Assembly (NCBI GenBank): GCA_050943575.1 | Contig: JBMNPL010000015.1 | Span: 1-14,732, forward strand | Reading direction: 5' to 3' | Source of the DNA: WRCA01 sp050943575 | Lineage (GTDB): Bacteria; Pseudomonadota; Alphaproteobacteria; Rs-D84 | Length of the DNA stretch: 14,732 bases | In this document: in pieces, positions 14,732-14,732 of the stretch | How positions within the stretch are numbered: position 1 is the first letter of the stretch | Layout: each line of letters begins with the position of its first letter | Program-made: the position numbers and the translations under genes | The notes under the pieces: model-generated | The model's input: the letters and a program-made list of their open reading frames with translations, nothing else | Databases searched by the model: none | What the model was told of the DNA's origin: nothing

Positions 14732-14732
14732 T

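Noticed and set aside
1..14732. tRNA, rRNA, CRISPR array, insertion sequence or prophage
   Set aside because: No cloverleaf-like GC-rich block, no spaced direct repeats and no transposase, integrase or Cas-like frame could be seen.

Overview
This is an AT-rich, densely coding stretch of a Gram-negative chromosome. TolB, AsmA, a LolA-independent set of secreted proteins and a PlsC of the KHxSxxE type point to a proteobacterium. The combination with numerous AT-ending codons and a short prepilin beginning GRSMVEML suggests an uncultured, probably host-associated alphaproteobacterium, similar to the gut 'RF32' type lineages. That placement is inference from remembered families, not a database result. 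No tRNA, rRNA, CRISPR array, insertion sequence or phage gene is visible, and no gap between genes exceeds 300 bases.

Left part (1-2832, + strand): the C-terminal three quarters or so of a UvrD/PcrA helicase runs in from the left edge. It is followed by a promoter and a gene for a secreted, low-complexity protein with a degenerate OmpA-like C-terminus. This gene converges on the next block at a shared bidirectional terminator.

Centre left (2872-7707, - strand): in transcription order uvrC, efp, trxB, dnaN and ppa. These are housekeeping genes for excision repair, translation of polyproline stretches, thiol redox, replication clamp and pyrophosphate removal. They are not one simple operon. 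efp has a perfect-consensus promoter whose -35 box overlaps the uvrC stop codon, dnaN has its own promoter, and a GC-rich intrinsic terminator separates dnaN from ppa. The UvrC is unusually short because the region between its UVR motif and its RNase H-like nuclease domain is missing.

Centre right (7693-12089, + strand): divergent from uvrC is a tight cluster made of a prepilin-like protein, an RluA-family pseudouridine synthase, an AsmA-family envelope protein and a membrane diadenylate cyclase (CdaA/DacA type), ending in a clear intrinsic terminator. Gene borders overlap by 11 bases, or are 1 and 9 bases apart, so co-transcription and translational coupling are likely. The c-di-AMP synthase is the most notable gene, because such enzymes are mainly known from Gram-positives and a few other phyla and are rarely described in alphaproteobacteria.

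Right part (12088-14732, - strand): a secreted staphylococcal-nuclease-like protein, tolB with its own promoter, and plsC 31 bases downstream of tolB. The Tol-Pal partners are absent from the window. Three promoters here (upstream of the OmpA-like gene, dnaN and tolB) share an extended CTCTTGC -35 element, which may be the house promoter signature of this organism. I see no obvious new defence or mobile system; the best candidates for novelty are the dacA-containing operon, the compact UvrC and the odd prepilin.
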